Shown piece by piece: positions 41,926 through 49,517 of a stretch of DNA of 64,000 nucleotides. The DNA lies in assembly GCA_964640725.1 (NCBI GenBank), contig CAZXIJ010000004.1:62001-126000 (forward strand), written 5' to 3'. Positions within the stretch are counted from its first letter, which is position 1, and each line of letters begins with the position of its first letter. A program made the position numbers and the translations under genes. The DNA is from CALHVX01 sp964640725 (GTDB lineage Bacteria; Pseudomonadota; Gammaproteobacteria; Pseudomonadales; Azotimanducaceae). The notes beneath the pieces were generated by a model. The model searched no databases. It saw only the letters and a list, made by a program, of their open reading frames with translations, and was not told the origin of the DNA.

Positions 41926-44272
41926 CGGCGGTCTCTCTCGTGGTTGTGTTGAATTGCGTCACCCACTCGAGGAACGCGGCCTCGGCGAGGGGCTTGGAGA
42001 AGTAGTAGCCCTGGGCCTTGTTGCACCCCCAGCCGCTGAGCAAATCCAGGCTTGGGCGGTTCTCGACGCCTTCGGCCACAACGGTCAGGCCGAGGTTGTG
42101 CCCGAGCTCGATCGTGGACTGCACAATCACGGCATCGTGCGGGCTGGTATCGAGCTCCCGGATAAAGGACATATCGATTTTCAGCTCATCGACCGGCAGC
42201 TTCTTCAGCTGCGAAAGCGACGAGTAGCCGGTGCCGTAGTCGTCCACAGACAGCCGAATGCCAAGCTCGCGCAGCTGTTCGAGCATCTGGCAGGCCTGGT
42301 CCGCATCTCGCAGGACCGCGCTCTCCGTGACTTCCAGCGCCAGCCACTCGCCAGCGGCGCCGTAACGGCCCATGGTTGCGGCGACCCGGCTGGCCAGGTC
42401 TGGCTGGGCCAGATCCAGTGCAGACAGGTTCATGGCAACGCGCATGGGGAAGTGGTTCTGCCACCCGGCCGCGCAGGCTATTCCGCGATCAAGCACGAAG
42501 TCCGTGAGCTGGCTGATCTTGCCCGCGCGCTCCGCCAGCTCCACAAACTTGCCCGGCGGAATAAAGCCGAGCTCCGGATGAATCCAGCGGATCAGCGCCT
42601 CGCACTCGAAGACCCGGCCGGTGGCGATATCGATTTTCGGCTGGAACCACAGCTGGAACTCGTCTTTGGCAAAGCTGCGATCCAGCTCGGAGATGATCTG
42701 TAGCTGCCGGGCGTGGCTGTCTTCCTGGCCGGGCACGTAGCATCGCACCCGCTCGTCGTTCTCGATCGCTTCATCGAGCGTGGTGCCGAGCCCGCGCAGC
42801 AGGCTCTCGGCGTCCTGGGCGTGGTCCGGGTAGGCGATCAGCCCAGCAGAACTGCGACCGCTCACCGACCAGCGATCGACCTGGTAGTTGTCTGCCAGGG
42901 TGTCTGCGAGGGACGCGGCGCGGGGCAGTGCAGCGTCCAGCGTCATGTTGGTCAGCACCAGCGCGTACTCGTCGGCCCGCAGCGCGTAAAGGCAGTCGTC
43001 GCCCCGGACCGCAGATGCAAGCCGCTGCGCTGCGACCTGCAGAACGCGCTCGCTGGCCTCGTAGCCGAGGTTGAGGTTGATTTCCCGGCTGTTCACCAGC
43101 GCAAACAGACAGAGCACGAAGGGCTCCCGACTGGCCGTCAGCACCGCCAGGTGCTCGCCCAGGGCCAGTTTGTTTGGCATGCCTGTGGTGCTCTCCACGT
43201 AGGCCTGCCGGCGGATGTTTTCTTCGCGTTCGGCGATGTCCTGCGCCATGACGTTCATGGCATCGCCGAGCACGCTCAACTCCCCAGCCTGCTCCAGCAC
43301 AATCGGTTCGCTGTAATCCCCGGAGCGGATGCGCCGGGACCCGTCCACCAGCTGGGCGACGGGGTCGCCCATGCGTCGCGCGAGCCAGTAACTCACGCCC
43401 AGGGAAAGCATCAGGGTCACCAGCAGTATGAATGCCAGCTGGGTCAGCACCAGGCGCTGCGTTTCCTTGATCTCCAGCGTCGCGGCCTGCAGCAGCGCCA
43501 TGGGGCTGAGCGAGCCCGGCAGCGCGCGCGCCGGATCGATCGGCGCGCCGAGGGATCGCAGCGTGCCCAGGTACTGGTCGTTGCGCCAGACGCCGGTCTG
43601 CGTTGCGGGCAGCTTCAGATCAATGTGATCAAACGCCGCCCGCAGATTGGTTGCCGTGTGCGTCGTCGCCGTCACCTGCGGTTCGGAATCGCGCAGCGTC
43701 AGAAAACTCACGTCCAGCTGCGCCAGCTCGCTCAGTTCCCGCGCGACCGTTTCGTCCAGGGCAAATCCCATCACCACGTAGGCGATGGGGTCCGGTGCGC
43801 GCACGGAACGCACGATGATCTGGTAAGCAACGTCCTGCCAGACCAGGGTGCTTGTCACCTCGTCCCGGGATTCGGCCTCGGCAATGAGGCCATCGAAGGG
43901 CAGCTTTGCGCCCTGCACCAGGTGCGGGTCAGTGCTCGCCAGAAGCGCGCCGTCCAGAGCGGTCAACGCCAGCAGGTCGGCTTCGATCCGCTGGCCGTGG
44001 TTCGCCAGCACGCTGCCCAGGGTCGCGGCATCTTCACTCGCCACCGCAGCGCGAAAACCGAAATCGCTGGTGAGCACTCGCACGGAACTGGCGAGCTGCG
44101 ACAGGCGCCCCTCCAGAAAGCCTTCCAGCACTGCCGCGCCGACATCCAACCGGGTCAGGGTCGCCCGCTCGATTCGCGCACTGCTGGTGACAGACACCGC
44201 GGCGCCAGCCACCAGCATGGCCAGCACCAGCAGGCTCGCAAAACCGATCAGCAATCGCCGCTGGAAACTCAC
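41912..44272 (-). CDS. Membrane c-di-GMP phosphodiesterase (periplasmic sensor, HAMP, degenerate GGDEF, EAL)
   Basis: A 786-residue protein. Transmembrane helices at about 6-28 and 276-297 bracket a periplasmic sensor of the double-Cache kind (residues about 30-275); HAMP follows at about 300-352, then a GGDEF domain whose active site reads ADEYA (433-437), so it cannot make c-di-GMP but may bind GTP. The EAL domain from about 525 is intact: CEALIRW (EAL at 558-560), MNLSALDLAQ, LEVTES, VDDYGTGYSSL, ELKIDMSFI and VVAEGVEN. It should hydrolyse c-di-GMP to pGpG under periplasmic control. The start is a GTG overlapping the cupredoxin stop by 4 nt; the end overlaps DUF3034 by 14 nt. A genuine operon component. 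Confidence 0.92.
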   Translation of the reverse strand: MSFQRRLLIGFASLLVLAMLVAGAAVSVTSSARIERATLTRLDVGAAVLEGFLEGRLSQLASSVRVLTSDFGFRAAVASEDAATLGSVLANHGQRIEADLLALTALDGALLASTDPHLVQGAKLPFDGLIAEAESRDEVTSTLVWQDVAYQIIVRSVRAPDPIAYVVMGFALDETVARELSELAQLDVSFLTLRDSEPQVTATTHTATNLRAAFDHIDLKLPATQTGVWRNDQYLGTLRSLGAPIDPARALPGSLSPMALLQAATLEIKETQRLVLTQLAFILLVTLMLSLGVSYWLARRMGDPVAQLVDGSRRIRSGDYSEPIVLEQAGELSVLGDAMNVMAQDIAEREENIRRQAYVESTTGMPNKLALGEHLAVLTASREPFVLCLFALVNSREINLNLGYEASERVLQVAAQRLASAVRGDDCLYALRADEYALVLTNMTLDAALPRAASLADTLADNYQVDRWSVSGRSSAGLIAYPDHAQDAESLLRGLGTTLDEAIENDERVRCYVPGQEDSHARQLQIISELDRSFAKDEFQLWFQPKIDIATGRVFECEALIRWIHPELGFIPPGKFVELAERAGKISQLTDFVLDRGIACAAGWQNHFPMRVAMNLSALDLAQPDLASRVAATMGRYGAAGEWLALEVTESAVLRDADQACQMLEQLRELGIRLSVDDYGTGYSSLSQLKKLPVDELKIDMSFIRELDTSPHDAVIVQSTIELGHNLGLTVVAEGVENRPSLDLLSGWGCNKAQGYYFSKPLAEAAFLEWVTQFNTTTRETADALS

Positions 44273-44928
44273 GGTCCGCCCGTGCTCCGGGTCTTGCGCC
44301 AGTCTGCCAGCCCGCGAACGACCGGCCTGGGGGGCGCGCTCACCGCGATCGCGAGGCCGGGCGGAGACCCGTTCGGAGACCAGCGTTGATCCGGCACTGC
44401 CTCCAGCTGGCGTGGATGCCACAGGGTCAGGGTTTGCTCCGCGCCAGGCAGCACGGCCAGCTCGACCATGCCATCGGCATCAGATATCGCGTAGCTCGGG
44501 GCGGCGGTCACGTAGATCACGCCGCGCATTGCGTCATGAATGTTGCAGCCCAGGACAACCACGCCCGTTTTCTCGAACCGCAGCGGCGGGTGCAGATCGC
44601 CCTTGTACAGATCAAGCTCAAAGCGTTTCGCTTTCGAAAAGGAGTACACGTGGTGCGCGGTGCGGTCCTCGTTGGGAAAGCTGACCAGCGCGCCCACCGG
44701 CACCACCAGGGTCTGCGGCGCAAACTGCTGACCGCTCTGCCGCATGACGGCCACAGACGGTGGCGGCGGCGATTCGGTTTCGCCGTCAGCCAGGGTGACG
44801 ATCGCGCCCGGTAAGGGGGCGCCGTGCTGGTCCTGCACCAGCCACCGGTGCGTTCCAGGGCTCTCCGCCCAGCTTCCCGCGCTTGCCAGCGGCAACAGCA
44901 CAGTGCAGATCCATTTGCAGATTTTCAA
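44269..44928 (-). CDS. Exported cupredoxin-like protein (methylamine utilization protein type)
   Basis: A 219-residue protein with an N-terminal signal (ICTVLLPLASAGSWA), then a carboxypeptidase-regulatory-like strand region and a cupredoxin domain: VPVGALVSFPNEDRTAHHVY with a ligand His (92 or 93), and VVLGCNIHDAMRGVIYV with Cys128, His131 and Met134, the complete set of a type 1 copper site. Annotation as methylamine utilization protein is traditional; no methylamine dehydrogenase genes are here. The start is a TTG with no good ribosome site (GGCGG lies about 12 nt upstream), so initiation may be weak or regulated. It heads the operon and its stop overlaps the EAL gene start by 4 nt. Confidence 0.85.
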   Translation of the reverse strand: MKICKWICTVLLPLASAGSWAESPGTHRWLVQDQHGAPLPGAIVTLADGETESPPPPSVAVMRQSGQQFAPQTLVVPVGALVSFPNEDRTAHHVYSFSKAKRFELDLYKGDLHPPLRFEKTGVVVLGCNIHDAMRGVIYVTAAPSYAISDADGMVELAVLPGAEQTLTLWHPRQLEAVPDQRWSPNGSPPGLAIAVSAPPRPVVRGLADWRKTRSTGGP

Positions 44929-45038
44929 AGCGCGTATCAGCCGCCAGAGAACGATGCTCTAAGCGTAGGAAGCGGCCAGCGTTCTCGCGAATTTGCGGCC
45001 GCAATCGGTGCCGGCAACCACCGGCTTTGGGACGGCGG

Positions 45039-45752
45039 TCACGGTGGGCCTGCTGCCCCCTGCTCATCGCCGCGCGGGGCGCGGACCTGCGCCAGATAGT
45101 CTGCGAGCGCACGCCCGGGCTCATCGGGAAAACGGGTCTGCAGGCCGCGAGCCGCCAGGACCCGGTCGATCCGAAAGCTGCGAAAATCCTGCCGTAGCTC
45201 GCACCAGGCACCCACGGTCCAGGTCAGGCCCCAGTACATCAGGGTCAACGGCCGAATGATCCGCTCGCTGGGCGCGCCGCTGGCGTCGCTGTACTCCAGA
45301 AACACCCGCACCTGCCGGTTGATGGCATCGCGGATATCGCCCAGCACCGCTGCTGTCGCGTCGTTCATCTGAAATCCGGGCACCAGCAGCTGCTCGGAAG
45401 CCAGCTCCGGGCGCAGCTTTTCTGGCAGTACCGCATCGACCTTGTCCAGGATGCGGTCGGCCGCCTGTGCCATATGCGGGTCCCCCCAGGCCTTGGCGAC
45501 CTCAGCCCCGAACAGCAACGCCTGCAGCTCCTCCTGGTCGAACATGAGCGGCGGAACCTGGTACCCGCGATTGAGCCGATAACCCACCCCGGCCTCGCCG
45601 TCGATCGGAACACCGCTGGCCATGAGGTCCTGGATGTCACGGTAAATCGTGCGTTCGGAGACCTCGAAGCGCTCGGCGAGGCTGCGGGCGGTCACGACCC
45701 GGCCGCGGCCGAGCTGCAGCACGATCTGAAACAGCCGATCTGAAGGTCTCAT
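45039..45752 (-). CDS. YafY-type transcriptional regulator (HTH plus WYL domain)
   Basis: A 237-residue regulator. An N-terminal winged helix-turn-helix (VVTARSLAERFEVSERTIYRDI, residues about 19-40) is followed by a WYL domain around residues 140-225, with the ligand-binding segment ERIIRPLTLMYWGLTWTVGAWCEL, where MYWGLTW corresponds to the WYL strand, and ELRQDFRSFRIDRVLA. WYL domains sense nucleic acids or small metabolites; YafY-type proteins often control a neighbouring detoxification gene. It is divergent from the SnoaL-like gene, and the intergenic region holds two matching palindromes suited to a dimer. The downstream cupredoxin gene begins 110 nt after its stop on the same strand, so read-through into that operon is possible. 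Confidence 0.9.
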   Translation of the reverse strand: MRPSDRLFQIVLQLGRGRVVTARSLAERFEVSERTIYRDIQDLMASGVPIDGEAGVGYRLNRGYQVPPLMFDQEELQALLFGAEVAKAWGDPHMAQAADRILDKVDAVLPEKLRPELASEQLLVPGFQMNDATAAVLGDIRDAINRQVRVFLEYSDASGAPSERIIRPLTLMYWGLTWTVGAWCELRQDFRSFRIDRVLAARGLQTRFPDEPGRALADYLAQVRAPRGDEQGAAGPP

Positions 45753-45802
45753 GCCATTATGCTAGCACCCTGCTGCCACCGAAGCGCCTGCAGCTGACAC
45801 CC

Positions 45803-45824
45803 TGCTGACATAACGCTGTCAGCA
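45803..45824. promoter_or_regulatory. Palindrome 1 of the WYL/SnoaL intergenic region
   Basis: TGCTGACA and TGTCAGCA with a 6-nt spacer. A further half site, GCTGACA, begins 11 bp to the left at 45793-45799, one helical turn away. Shares the TGACA-N6-TGTCA core with palindrome 2. Confidence 0.6.
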
Positions 45825-45847
45825 CAGATCATGAAAATCCGGATCTG
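45825..45847. promoter_or_regulatory. Inverted repeat CAGATC-N11-GATCTG
   Basis: A 6-bp inverted repeat (CAGATC at 45825-45830, GATCTG at 45842-45847) lying between the two larger palindromes. It may be a separate protein site or chance. Confidence 0.3.
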
Positions 45848-45853
45848 TAGCGC

Positions 45854-45879
45854 GCTCCTGACATCATGCTGTCAGGAGC
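45854..45879. promoter_or_regulatory. Palindrome 2 of the WYL/SnoaL intergenic region
   Basis: Perfect 10-bp arms GCTCCTGACA and TGTCAGGAGC around a 6-nt spacer. Its centre is 53 bp from that of palindrome 1, about five helical turns, so both would present the same DNA face. No T tract follows, which argues against a terminator. Confidence 0.65.
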
Positions 45880-45900
45880 AAGGGCTCAGACTGCCCTTCT

Positions 45901-45916
45901 CGTAGCCCAGGCTACG
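45901..45916. repeat. Short palindrome CGTAGCC-CA-GGCTACG
   Basis: A 7-bp inverted repeat with a 2-nt spacer; GGCTACG recurs at 46071-46077. It may be a REP-like dispersed element, but only this window can be inspected. Confidence 0.35.
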
Positions 45917-45939
45917 CCAGCAGCCATCCGGGAGCGCTT

Positions 45940-46110
45940 GTGAATCATCTCAGCCAAACCCCCTTGCGAAGCGCGGTGCGCGAGCAGGCCCTGGCCCGCA
46001 GCCAGGCTCTGCGGAGCGCCTTCGCGCGGCATGTCGCGAGGCGCCGTTGCGGGCACCTGCTGATCGCCCGGGCTACGACCCCCCAACCAACAGATCGGAG
46101 CATCCTATGA
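45940..46110 (+). CDS. Possible small Arg-rich protein upstream of the SnoaL-like gene
   Basis: A 56-residue frame from the GTG at 45940, with GGGAG five bases upstream, to a TGA that overlaps the SnoaL start by 4 nt (ATGA). The product would begin MNHLSQTPLRSAVREQALAR and is basic and probably helical, with no recognised family and no signal. The ribosome site and coupled overlap are in its favour, because such junctions are the rule in this window; the GTG start, short length and compositional bias are against it. If translated it may only couple or tune translation of the next gene. Without it, 45753-46106 holds only the palindromes above and the ribosome site. Confidence 0.35.
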   Translation: MNHLSQTPLRSAVREQALARSQALRSAFARHVARRRCGHLLIARATTPQPTDRSIL

Positions 46111-46478
46111 ACGCGATGGAAATCGGAACCCAGCTGGTCAATCTGTGCAACGCCGGCAAAGACGAGGACGCAGTCACCCAATTCTACAGCCCGGCGATTG
46201 TCAGCATCGAGGGCCAGGGCACGGAAGAGATGCCGGCAAGAATCGAAGGGCTGGAGGCCGTGCGCGCGAAAGCGCAGTGGTGGTACGCCAACAACACCGT
46301 TCACAGCACCAGCGCCAGCGGCCCTTACCTGGGCGCGGCAGCGGACCAGTTCCTGGTGCGCTTCGAAATGGACATCACCCCCAAGGATGGCGAGCGCATG
46401 CAAATGGACGAAGTCGCCGTCTACCGGGTGGCCGACGACAAGATCGTTGAAGAAGCCTTCTACTACCAGATGGGTTAG
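46107..46478 (+). CDS. SnoaL-like / NTF2-fold protein
   Basis: A 123-residue cone-shaped alpha+beta protein: GTQLVNLCNAGKDEDAVTQFYSPAIVSIEG at the N-terminus, IEGLEAVRAKAQWWY, and a C-terminal sheet DEVAVYRVADDKIVEEAFYY. The NTF2/SnoaL superfamily includes polyketide cyclases, ketosteroid isomerase and many uncharacterised proteins; no catalytic residues can be assigned here. GGAG lies seven bases before the ATG. It is divergent from the YafY/WYL regulator with matched palindromes between, a common layout for a regulator and its single target gene, so substrate-induced expression is likely. Its 3' end is 5 nt from the convergent DUF885 gene. Cytoplasmic. Confidence 0.82.
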   Translation: MNAMEIGTQLVNLCNAGKDEDAVTQFYSPAIVSIEGQGTEEMPARIEGLEAVRAKAQWWYANNTVHSTSASGPYLGAAADQFLVRFEMDITPKDGERMQMDEVAVYRVADDKIVEEAFYYQMG

Positions 46479-46483
46479 ACGGG

Positions 46484-48226
46484 CTAGCCCGGCTCGTCGA
46501 GCATGTAGCGGCGAATCAGGTTGATGGGCGCGCCGCCGTAGCTCAGCAGTTCGTCGTGAAAGTCCTTCAGGGAGCGCGCTCGGTCCTGCGCCAGCCAGTC
46601 CTGGCGCAGCGCCAGGATCTGCAGCTTGCCGAGGGTGTACGACAAGTAGCTCGGATCATAGGTCCCGCGCGCCGCCTGCTGGCGCGCGTTGCCCGGATCC
46701 AGCAGGGCTTCGGACAGAAAGCGCGCTTCCGAGGCCGCCTGGGTCATGCCTTCGGTGTGCAGTCCAATCGCCGACAGGTAGCGCACGTTACGCTTGAGCG
46801 CATTGAGGAGCTGCCCTACGTGCAGCGCCGCATCGCCATCAGCCAGACCCTCGTCCTGCATCATCTCTTCGACGTAGTGCGCCCAGCCTTCCGAGAAGGT
46901 GGTACTCGTAAACAGCCGCACCAGCGGGCGCTGCGCGCGGTTGCGATGCAGGCCCCAGAGAAAATGCCCGGGCCAGACTTCATGCACCGACACGTACAGC
47001 AGCCGTGCTTCGTTCGGCACAAAGGCGCGCTTGTCGGCCTCGCTCCAGTCCGGATCCGGGGGCGAGATGTAGTAGATGCTGGGCAGCGGATTCGGCTCAA
47101 AGCCGCCGGGAATTCTGATATAGGCAAGGTTGGCCCGATTGTAGGGGGGCGATTCCCGCACCAGGGCCTCCTCGTCGCTGGGAATCGTGACCAGGTCCTT
47201 GCGCTGCACAAAGGCTTTCAGCATCGGCAACTGCGCGTTGCCGCGGGCGACCGGGTCAAGGGACTTGTTCGCCTCCACCAGCGCCATGCAGGCCTGCAGA
47301 TCAGCAGTTCCCAAACCCTGCTCACAGACCTGGCGAAGCGTCGCCAGGTTGCGCGCGAGGTCCTGCTGGCCCATCGACTTAAGCTGGTCCAGGGATTCTG
47401 TCACCATCTCGCGCTGCGCGAGCATGCGCGCAAAGCGTGCAGCGCCCAGGGCAAAGTCCTCGGTCGCTGCCCCGCGCCGCGCTTCCAGAGCAGCGACCAG
47501 GTCGTCCAGCGCTCGAGTGCCCGCCTCATTGGCCGCGCGCAGCGCTGCGCGCTCGGCATCGGTGCCGACATCGGCAAAGAGCTCGGGCACCGTGCGTCGC
47601 AGGTGCCGAGCCAAACCGCCGTAGTAGCCGATGGAGCGCTTGAGAAAGCTCTTGGGAATCGCCGCGTCGAGCTGCGCTTCGATCTGCGTCAGGGCCGTGG
47701 GCATGTTGTTCAAGAGCCGGGTGAGACCACGCATGCGAATCGCCAGCGGCGCGTACTCTCGCGCCAGGTACACGCTCGGGTTCACAGCGCCGCGGTTGAG
47801 CATCGGGTTTTTCGTGCGCCAATCTGTTTCCGTGAGCCAGAACAGGGCACGACCGAGGTACCAGACCGTCAGGTCGCGCTCAAAGCGACGGTCCCGGCTG
47901 AGCAAGGCAGGGTCCTGCGCCCGGGCTTCCTGGCGCCAGGCTCGCAGCTGATCGGCGCGCGCCTTTAAACCCCGGGCACTCAGGTCCGGGACCAGGCCAT
48001 CGAATTCGTGACGGCCAGCGTTCACGGCAAAGGACGGGAACGCGGCAAAGTATCCCTCGAGGAACTGCGCCGACCAGCTGTCCCAGGCGGCATCAGCGAT
48101 CGCCGTGCCCGCACCCCCGTCGTCAGAGGACGGCGTGGCCGAGCAAGCCGCCAGCACCATGGCGGCCAGCAGCAGCGCGGCGTGTCGAATGATCGCGCGC
48201 CGGTAACGGTCAGTAGAAATCGTCAT
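46484..48226 (-). CDS. DUF885 family lipoprotein, putative metallopeptidase
   Basis: A 580-residue protein with a lipoprotein signal (LLLAAMVLAAC). The C-terminal half has SVHEVWPGHFLWG, an HEVxPGH metal-site variant, and FSEGWAHYVEEMM with a conserved Glu and His, the DUF885 signature related to M32-like carboxypeptidases. The first half is helical (LTRLLNNMPTALTQIEAQLD and similar). It probably hydrolyses peptides in the periplasm; the activity of this family is not established for most members. The start ATG overlaps the b561 gene by 17 nt, so it is the last gene of the cytochrome c'/b561 transcript, with no evident link to electron transfer. Confidence 0.85.
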   Translation of the reverse strand: MTISTDRYRRAIIRHAALLLAAMVLAACSATPSSDDGGAGTAIADAAWDSWSAQFLEGYFAAFPSFAVNAGRHEFDGLVPDLSARGLKARADQLRAWRQEARAQDPALLSRDRRFERDLTVWYLGRALFWLTETDWRTKNPMLNRGAVNPSVYLAREYAPLAIRMRGLTRLLNNMPTALTQIEAQLDAAIPKSFLKRSIGYYGGLARHLRRTVPELFADVGTDAERAALRAANEAGTRALDDLVAALEARRGAATEDFALGAARFARMLAQREMVTESLDQLKSMGQQDLARNLATLRQVCEQGLGTADLQACMALVEANKSLDPVARGNAQLPMLKAFVQRKDLVTIPSDEEALVRESPPYNRANLAYIRIPGGFEPNPLPSIYYISPPDPDWSEADKRAFVPNEARLLYVSVHEVWPGHFLWGLHRNRAQRPLVRLFTSTTFSEGWAHYVEEMMQDEGLADGDAALHVGQLLNALKRNVRYLSAIGLHTEGMTQAASEARFLSEALLDPGNARQQAARGTYDPSYLSYTLGKLQILALRQDWLAQDRARSLKDFHDELLSYGGAPINLIRRYMLDEPG

Positions 48227-48914
48227 AAACAGGCTCCGGCGCAAGGGCAAGCAGGAAATAGATCGCGAGGCCGGCAATCGCCAACGCCAGGAGAACACGC
48301 CACCAGGCCGCTGGCGGGGCCGATTCAACCGCCAGGGCGGGATTGCGCCCGGTCAGCATCGGGCTGACCAGGTTGTGTTTTTTGAACACGGCGTAGCACA
48401 CCATGGCCAGCAAATGCGCGCCAACCATCGCCAGAAGCCAGTCGAAGTTGCTGTGGTGCAGGTCCGTGAGCCACTCCGAGGTGTCCGCAGCGACAGCGCC
48501 CTGCCAGGGCCCGCTGTAGATAATGTCGTCGGTCACGAACAGGCCCGAACCGGCCTGAACCAGCAGCAGCCCGAGCAGCAGCCACACTGCCGGCGCTGCC
48601 AGGGGGCTGTGACCCGCCGGTGGTTGGCTGCGGCGATCCGGCAGCGTGCGCAGATAGGCGATCAGCGCCTGCGGGCGCGGCAGCAACGCCGAGAGGCGGG
48701 CGTAGCGGTTGCCGAGGAAGCCCCAGCAAAGCCGGAATACCAGCAGCCCCAGGATCGTGTAGCCGCTGCGCATGTGCCATTCGGTGTACTCGACCCCCAG
48801 CTCTGCCGTCAGCCAGGAGGCCGCGAAGCACAGCGCCAGGAGCCAGTGGAACAGGCGCAACGGCCAGTCCCAGACCAGGGGCGCCCTGCGACCGGTTGTC
48901 GCTGAGTCGCTCAA
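48210..48914 (-). CDS. Cytochrome b561-type di-heme membrane protein
   Basis: A 234-residue protein with four to five transmembrane helices. VWDWPLRLFHWLLALCFAA carries the first heme His (LFHW), HMRSGYTILGLLVFRLCWG another, and LHHSNFDWLLAMVGAHLLAM the paired late His residues, the arrangement of cytochrome b561 and Ni-hydrogenase b subunits. It passes electrons from the quinone pool or periplasmic reductants to partner c-type cytochromes. The start is a TTG with only a weak ribosome site (GGCGG). It is 20 nt after the cytochrome c' gene, a frequent pair that likely works as a periplasmic electron-transfer or heme-ligand module. Confidence 0.9.
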   Translation of the reverse strand: MSDSATTGRRAPLVWDWPLRLFHWLLALCFAASWLTAELGVEYTEWHMRSGYTILGLLVFRLCWGFLGNRYARLSALLPRPQALIAYLRTLPDRRSQPPAGHSPLAAPAVWLLLGLLLVQAGSGLFVTDDIIYSGPWQGAVAADTSEWLTDLHHSNFDWLLAMVGAHLLAMVCYAVFKKHNLVSPMLTGRNPALAVESAPPAAWWRVLLALAIAGLAIYFLLALAPEPVYDDFY

Positions 48915-48934
48915 CCAGACCGCCGGGGCCGGAC

Positions 48935-49444
48935 TTACTCGTCGTCTACGCGGAAATCGTCATGGCAGGAGCCGCAAGCCTGGCCCATGGCGCCAATCGC
49001 GGCGCGAATGCCGTCTTCCTTGCCGCCAGCCGCCAGCGTCGCCAGAGCCCGCGCTTTCTCCTCAAGGCTGGCTGCCTTGCCGTTGAACTCGTCCTGCTTG
49101 TCCCAGATCACGGGCAGCGCCTCGGTCTCGAGCTCAAAGGCACGGGTATCCGTGGCGAACACCTCCGGCAGCATCAGCGCCAGCTCGGCAATGCGGGTCG
49201 CGTTGCTTTCGACCGTGCCGAGCTCAACCGGCAGCTTGCCCCGGGCCATGCCTGCCAGCGGGCCAATGTAGTAGCCCATCAGATGCAGCGCAGCCTGTCG
49301 GCTTTCGACCACGTAAGCGGCACGATCAGCCGGGCCCGGTGCCGCCGCAACGGGCGCAGCCAGCACGCAGGCAGCCAGCACCGCAAGGACGGAGCGGCGC
49401 AGGCCAAGACGGGCGGCAGAAGGCAAAACTTGAGAACGGAACAT
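48935..49444 (-). CDS. Cytochrome c' (periplasmic)
   Basis: A 169-residue exported protein: signal peptide VLAVLAACVLAAPVAA, a four-helix bundle, and the single heme site CGSCH near the C-terminus (ACGSCHDDFR), the placement typical of class II cytochromes c'. Such proteins have a five-coordinate heme and bind NO and CO; roles in NO protection are known. RRAAYVVE-like and KPALPVIWDKQDEF-type segments at the front (DRAAYVVESRQAALHLMGYY, EALPVIWDKQDEF) match the family. I chose the ATG at 49444, with GGGGA upstream, over a start 19 codons earlier, which would spoil the signal. It is followed by cytochrome b561 on the same transcript. Confidence 0.9.
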   Translation of the reverse strand: MFRSQVLPSAARLGLRRSVLAVLAACVLAAPVAAAPGPADRAAYVVESRQAALHLMGYYIGPLAGMARGKLPVELGTVESNATRIAELALMLPEVFATDTRAFELETEALPVIWDKQDEFNGKAASLEEKARALATLAAGGKEDGIRAAIGAMGQACGSCHDDFRVDDE

Positions 49445-49517
49445 GATTTCCCCTGGGAAAAATGGTCCGTTGACCGTACAAACGGGGCCCGCTCGGGTCA
49501 AGTGATTCGGTGGTTGG

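Noticed and set aside
42713..44389. 558-codon plus-strand frame opposite the EAL gene
   Set aside because: Shadow of the EAL protein gene; no ribosome site, no domain.
46556..47968. 470-codon plus-strand frame opposite the DUF885 gene
   Set aside because: Antisense to a gene with clear family motifs.
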